DNA of 8,947 bases. It comes from Cardiobacteriales bacterium (lineage in GTDB: Bacteria > Pseudomonadota > Gammaproteobacteria > Cardiobacteriales > Wohlfahrtiimonadaceae). This document shows positions 6,209-8,947 of the stretch, one piece after another; within the stretch, counting starts at the first letter, position 1; each line of letters starts with the position of its first letter. Both the position numbers and the translations under genes were made by a program. The stretch is from assembly GCA_030150565.1 (NCBI GenBank), contig JASLFR010000056.1, forward strand, positions 1 through 8,947. The letters are read 5' to 3'. The notes beneath the pieces are model-generated. The model saw only the letters and a list, made by a program, of their open reading frames with translations, was not told where the DNA came from and made no database searches.

Positions 6209-7507
6209 ATGAGTCAGTCACGCCCTAAACCTTGGTTCGATGCTCCTTTTCACCATTTAGAGAGAGGCGCCTCAGTTGCTGTGATTGGGGGAGGATTAGC
6301 AGGCGCTTCTACTGCCTATTTTCTTGCTCAAGAGGGGGTGAATGTCACTCTTTATGAGCGAAATAGGCTCGCTTCAGGTGCTTCAGGAAATCCGCAAGGG
6401 ATGCTCTACATGAAACTCTCCCCCCACGATGAGGTGCAGAATGAACTTCTACTGTCAGGGATTGAGGAGACCCGCTCCCTTTTAAAACGAGTAACTACTC
6501 AAGGGCATTTGGTAGAGGGGGAGGATTGGGCGCTTTCAGGGCTATTACAACTCAGTTTTAATGAACGAGAAGCGAAGCGTCATCATGGTGTGGCTACTTT
6601 AGAGAGGCGAGATGACGCTCGGTTGGTCGATCGGGAGGAGGCGAGCCATTTAGCGGGGATTCACGTGGAACATGGAGGCCTCTACTTCCCAAAAGGGGGG
6701 TGGGTGAGCCCGCCAAAATTGGTGAAAGCGTTAGTCGATCACCCTGCAATTACACTTTGTGAAGAGACGCTGGTGGAGAAGATCACCTATTGCGATTTAA
6801 AGCGGGTATGGCATCTCTCAATCGCTCAAGCAGAGTCCCCCTCTTTTGATGGTGTCGTGCTCGCTGTTGCTGATCAGACAGTGAGCTTTTCTCAAGCAGA
6901 GGGGCTTCCTCTTCGCAAAAGTCGAGGACAGATCACTCTCTTAGAGCGGGAGAGACTTCAAGCCCCCCATTGTGTTGTGAGTGGAGAAGGGTATATTGCA
7001 CCCCCGAAAGGGGGAACGCTCTGCTTTGGAGCGACGGTGAAGTTAAGAGATCATGCGTTAGATCTGCGTGATGAGGAGCATTATGAGAATCTATCACTTC
7101 TTAAAAAGAACTCAGAAGCACTCTATAGAGCGGTTGGGGGAGAGGCATTAGAGAAGAGCGATTTCGATGGGCGCGCAGCTTTACGCTCTAATGCGATGGG
7201 GTATCTTCCCGTTGTAGGGCCACTCTCAAAAGAGATCGATTTTTACCATACCTATCAAGCATTACGTAGTGATGCACGAGCTTATTTGACCGCTCCATGC
7301 CCCTATTTCCCCCATCTCTATATCAATGGAGCACATGGCGCAAGAGGATTGATTACAGCCCCCATTTCAGGAAGAGTCGTTGCAAAGATGATGGTTGGAG
7401 CGGCATCGCCACTTTCCCAGAAATTGCAAGGGGCGCTCCACCCCAATCGCTTCTATTTTCACAATTTGCGATTTAATAAGGTGGATTCCTCTCTTTTTGA
7501 GGATTAA
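6209..7507 (+). CDS. mnmC: MnmC oxidase domain protein (FAD-dependent cmnm5(s2)U tRNA oxidoreductase), stand-alone
   Basis: A 432-residue FAD-dependent oxidoreductase of the DAO type matching the C-terminal half of MnmC. That half removes the carboxymethyl group of cmnm5(s2)U at wobble position 34 to give nm5(s2)U. The FAD-binding motif is VIGGGLAG (25-32), followed by VTLYERN (46-52) and the family signature ASGASGNPQGMLY (55-67) with KLSPHDE (69-75). Later motifs are GGWVSPPKLVKAL (163-175), KSRGQIT (237-243) and GAHGARGLITAPISG (374-388). The N-terminus KPWF (7-10) matches the linker after the methyltransferase domain of bifunctional MnmC (about 660 residues), but that domain is absent: an in-frame stop lies at 6182-6184. 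GAGGT (6200-6204) supports the ATG at 6209. The gene follows the gyrB terminator with no clear promoter of its own. The family is secure; the tRNA role depends on whether a methyltransferase half exists elsewhere. Confidence 0.88.
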   Translation: MSQSRPKPWFDAPFHHLERGASVAVIGGGLAGASTAYFLAQEGVNVTLYERNRLASGASGNPQGMLYMKLSPHDEVQNELLLSGIEETRSLLKRVTTQGHLVEGEDWALSGLLQLSFNEREAKRHHGVATLERRDDARLVDREEASHLAGIHVEHGGLYFPKGGWVSPPKLVKALVDHPAITLCEETLVEKITYCDLKRVWHLSIAQAESPSFDGVVLAVADQTVSFSQAEGLPLRKSRGQITLLERERLQAPHCVVSGEGYIAPPKGGTLCFGATVKLRDHALDLRDEEHYENLSLLKKNSEALYRAVGGEALEKSDFDGRAALRSNAMGYLPVVGPLSKEIDFYHTYQALRSDARAYLTAPCPYFPHLYINGAHGARGLITAPISGRVVAKMMVGAASPLSQKLQGALHPNRFYFHNLRFNKVDSSLFED

Positions 7508-7542
7508 AGAGGGTTCACCTAAAACGTTACTTCTTTATCCTC
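7499..7542. repeat. Imperfect inverted repeat at the convergent gene junction
   Basis: GAGGATTAAAGA (7499-7510) pairs over 11 bases with TCTTTATCCTC (7532-7542), with one bulged T at 7505 and a 21-base loop. It spans the mnmC stop and ends just before the stop codon of the minus-strand hydrolase gene. It could be a bidirectional transcription end, but neither side has a strong T-run. Confidence 0.4.
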
Positions 7543-7544
7543 TA

Positions 7545-8222
7545 TTAGCGGCTCATTCGATAACCGATAAACTCCTCCACCGAATCATATTGGAGAAAGG
7601 GGTTTGTCTTGAGTTGATTCGTTAAAGTATCGGTAGCGGAAGGGCCGTAAGCGTGCCCTGTATGGAGTCTCTTTTCAGGGTCGATTTCACGCTTAATCTT
7701 CTCAAGAGAGTGGAACATCGCTTCAGGATCGGAGCCGATAAGATCGGTGCGCCCACATCCATCGATAAAGAGGGTATCTCCAGTGATAAGATCATCACTC
7801 AACTCAAAGCAGATGGAGCCTGAACTATGTCCTGGTGTGTGCCAAATCTTCGCCTCTACCTCACCAAAACGGAGAATCTCTCCTTCAGTCAGTGCGATGG
7901 TCTCTTTAGGGAGAGGGCGAAAAGCGATCGGTAGCTCATCAGCTGAATATTGATTGATAAAATCGAGCTCAACTTTTGAGGCGTAGACAGGAATGTTGAA
8001 GTGATCTTTCACCCCATCGACAGCGCTCACATGGTCGTGATGCCCATGTGTAATCCAGATGGCGACAGGAGTCACCCCTAATTTTTTTGTACGTTCGATG
8101 AAGTACTCTGTATCCCAAGCGGGATCGATAATTACCGCATTGTTTGTCTCATTCTCAATAATAAAGTGGCTGAAATTTTCGTAACGTTCGTAAACTTCAG
8201 ATTCAATGCGATAATTTGCCAT
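7545..8222 (-). CDS. Metallo-beta-lactamase-fold hydrolase, glyoxalase II / ETHE1-like
   Basis: A 225-residue cytoplasmic MBL-fold enzyme (no signal peptide). The metal motif is THGHHDH (58-64), giving H59, H61, D63 and H64, followed by H132 (TPGHSSG), D149 (ITGDTLF) and H190 (HTGHAYG). These are the full ligand set of the glyoxalase II superfamily. The segment GCGRTD (155-160) after the metal-binding Asp is the signature shared with ETHE1-type persulfide dioxygenases and related small hydrolases, and NPFLQ (207-211) is typical of GloB/GloC-like proteins. Likely substrates are glutathione or other thiol derivatives, but the sequence does not decide between thioesterase and dioxygenase activity. 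The ATG at 8222 is chosen for AAGGAGAG just upstream; a longer reading frame to 8354 would run through a terminator. It converges with mnmC (37 bases between stop codons). Confidence 0.88.
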   Translation of the reverse strand: MANYRIESEVYERYENFSHFIIENETNNAVIIDPAWDTEYFIERTKKLGVTPVAIWITHGHHDHVSAVDGVKDHFNIPVYASKVELDFINQYSADELPIAFRPLPKETIALTEGEILRFGEVEAKIWHTPGHSSGSICFELSDDLITGDTLFIDGCGRTDLIGSDPEAMFHSLEKIKREIDPEKRLHTGHAYGPSATDTLTNQLKTNPFLQYDSVEEFIGYRMSR

Positions 8223-8279
8223 AATTGATCTCTCCTTATTTGCTGAAAAGGGTGGGAAATTCCTCTTTTGATTGTTAAA

Positions 8280-8310
8280 AGTATAGAGGATTCTTTTGAG
8301 AATGTATGAA
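8280..8310 (-). promoter_or_regulatory. Possible promoter of the MBL-fold hydrolase gene
   Basis: On the minus strand TATACT (8285-8280) forms a good -10 element about 58 bases before the ATG. TTCATA (8310-8305) is a weak -35 with a long 19-base spacer. The site lies downstream of the terminator at 8318-8348, which is consistent with the gene needing its own promoter. Confidence 0.4.
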
Positions 8311-8317
8311 TCAGAGG

Positions 8318-8348
8318 TAAAAAAAGAGCACCTATTAGAGGTGCTCTT
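8318..8348 (-). terminator. Rho-independent terminator of the TauE/SafE-like gene
   Basis: AAGAGCACCT (8324-8333) and AGGTGCTCTT (8339-8348) form a perfect 10-base stem with a 5-base loop. Read on the minus strand it is followed by a run of about seven T (8325-8319). It lies 20 bases past the stop of the minus-strand membrane protein gene and separates it from the hydrolase gene. Confidence 0.9.
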
Positions 8349-8368
8349 ACTCAATGCTGCTCAATTTT

Positions 8369-8947
8369 TTAGTGATGTATCATCTCTTTGGGTGCATCCT
8401 CTTCTGAATGATGTTGAGGCGCTTCATCCATCATTGAGTGATTCATCTCCCCCTCTTTAGGCATCATCATCTCTCTCCCTCCATGATGACCATGTCCGTG
8501 TCCATGTCCCATCTCAGAGAGCCCTTTTAGAGCATCTTTAGTCGATTTTTGACCTGAGCGAATCTGCTCTGTCTCTTGATCGACCTTTTTCGCTTTCATC
8601 TCAATTTTATCGCGCGGTGCGATCGTTGCGAGGTAGTAAATTGCCATTGCAAGGATGATTAAGCCCGCTACTGTTCGTACGCTTCTCTTTGCAAAGAAAC
8701 GGCCAATATAGTTTCCAAAGATTGCAAGACCAATCATCATTGGAAGTGTTCCCAATCCAAAAGCGAACATAATCGCAGCGGAAGTGGTAACTGAACCAGT
8801 ACCCATAGCAACCGCTAGAGGCCCATAAACCGCACCACATGGGAGAAAGCCCCAGATAAATCCAACAATGTAGGTGCCAAAGGCTGTTTTAATGGGGAAG
8901 AAGCGTTGAGCAAACTTCTGAAGAGGTTTCCAGATCACTTGAAACGG
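8369..8947 (-). CDS. Sulfite exporter TauE/SafE (DsbD_2-like) family membrane protein, C-terminal part, with His/Met-rich tail
   Basis: The C-terminal 192 residues of an inner-membrane protein; the frame is open to the window edge, so the true start lies beyond 8947. A GTG at 8938 is in frame but sits inside the conserved segment (FQVIWKPLQKF) and is unlikely to be the start. About three hydrophobic segments are visible: YIVGFIWGFLPCGAVYGPLAVAM, then IMFAFGLGTLPMMIGLAIFG, then VAGLIILAMAIYYLATI. WGFLPCGAVY and FGLGTLPMM are typical of the TauE/SafE/DsbD_2 family, whose members often sit near cbb3 oxidase or copper genes; that context is not in view. A charged linker leads to a 49-residue tail with 10 His and 8 Met, including a GHGHGHGHH run and EMMMP, which looks metal-binding. 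The transported substrate is unknown. A terminator follows the stop. Confidence 0.82.
   Translation of the reverse strand, partial: PFQVIWKPLQKFAQRFFPIKTAFGTYIVGFIWGFLPCGAVYGPLAVAMGTGSVTTSAAIMFAFGLGTLPMMIGLAIFGNYIGRFFAKRSVRTVAGLIILAMAIYYLATIAPRDKIEMKAKKVDQETEQIRSGQKSTKDALKGLSEMGHGHGHGHHGGREMMMPKEGEMNHSMMDEAPQHHSEEDAPKEMIHH

Noticed and set aside
6157..8348. The two strong terminators share an ATTAG-like loop and could be paired DNA-uptake sequences
   Set aside because: Their stems differ completely and no repeated 9-12-mer recurs through the window, so the resemblance is limited to a common loop sequence.
8223..8354. N-terminal extension of the MBL hydrolase by 44 residues
   Set aside because: It would cross the terminator stem at 8324-8348 and the likely promoter. 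The ATG at 8222 has a good ribosome binding site and gives the normal start of the fold.

Overview
This window looks like ordinary core chromosome from a gammaproteobacterium of moderate GC content. The grounds are the E. coli-like sequences of DnaN, RecF and GyrB, a P-protein type chorismate mutase/prephenate dehydratase, a YrdA-type gamma carbonic anhydrase, a PilH-like response regulator and the MnmC oxidase domain, which is mainly proteobacterial. I cannot fix the genus. A free-living or animal-associated gammaproteobacterium outside the Enterobacterales fits, because dnaA does not sit directly before dnaN.

Layout. Positions 1-320 hold the 5' end of pheA on the minus strand (chorismate mutase domain only; the rest lies outside the window). 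A divergent intergenic region (321-425) with a tandem repeat leads to a gamma carbonic anhydrase gene (426-968, plus). Next come a promoter region and a plus-strand cluster: PilH-like receiver protein (1095-1460), dnaN (1495-2595), recF (2608-3693) and gyrB (3737-6130). gyrB has its own extended -10 promoter overlapping the recF stop, and a strong intrinsic terminator follows it. An oxidase-only mnmC gene (6209-7507, plus) comes next. It converges on a minus-strand metallo-beta-lactamase-fold hydrolase gene (7545-8222). Upstream of that lies a minus-strand terminator (8318-8348), and then the C-terminal part of a TauE/SafE (DsbD_2-like) membrane protein with a His/Met-rich tail (8369-8947, minus, open at the window edge).

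How the genes relate. dnaN-recF-gyrB is the conserved replication/repair/topology block usually found near the origin: sliding clamp, gap-repair loader and gyrase B subunit. The response regulator occupies the position normally held by dnaA. I see no convincing DnaA-box cluster, so I do not call an origin. The other genes have separate housekeeping roles: aromatic amino acid synthesis, tRNA wobble-uridine modification, thiol or glutathione-type hydrolysis, and probable metal or cytochrome-oxidase-related membrane function.

I found no mobile element, CRISPR array, rRNA, tRNA or new multi-gene system. The points most worth a second look are the oxidase-only MnmC, the pilH-dnaN arrangement without dnaA, a lysine in GyrB at the aminocoumarin-contact arginine position, the tandem repeat between pheA and yrdA, and the metal-binding-like tail on the TauE/SafE protein.
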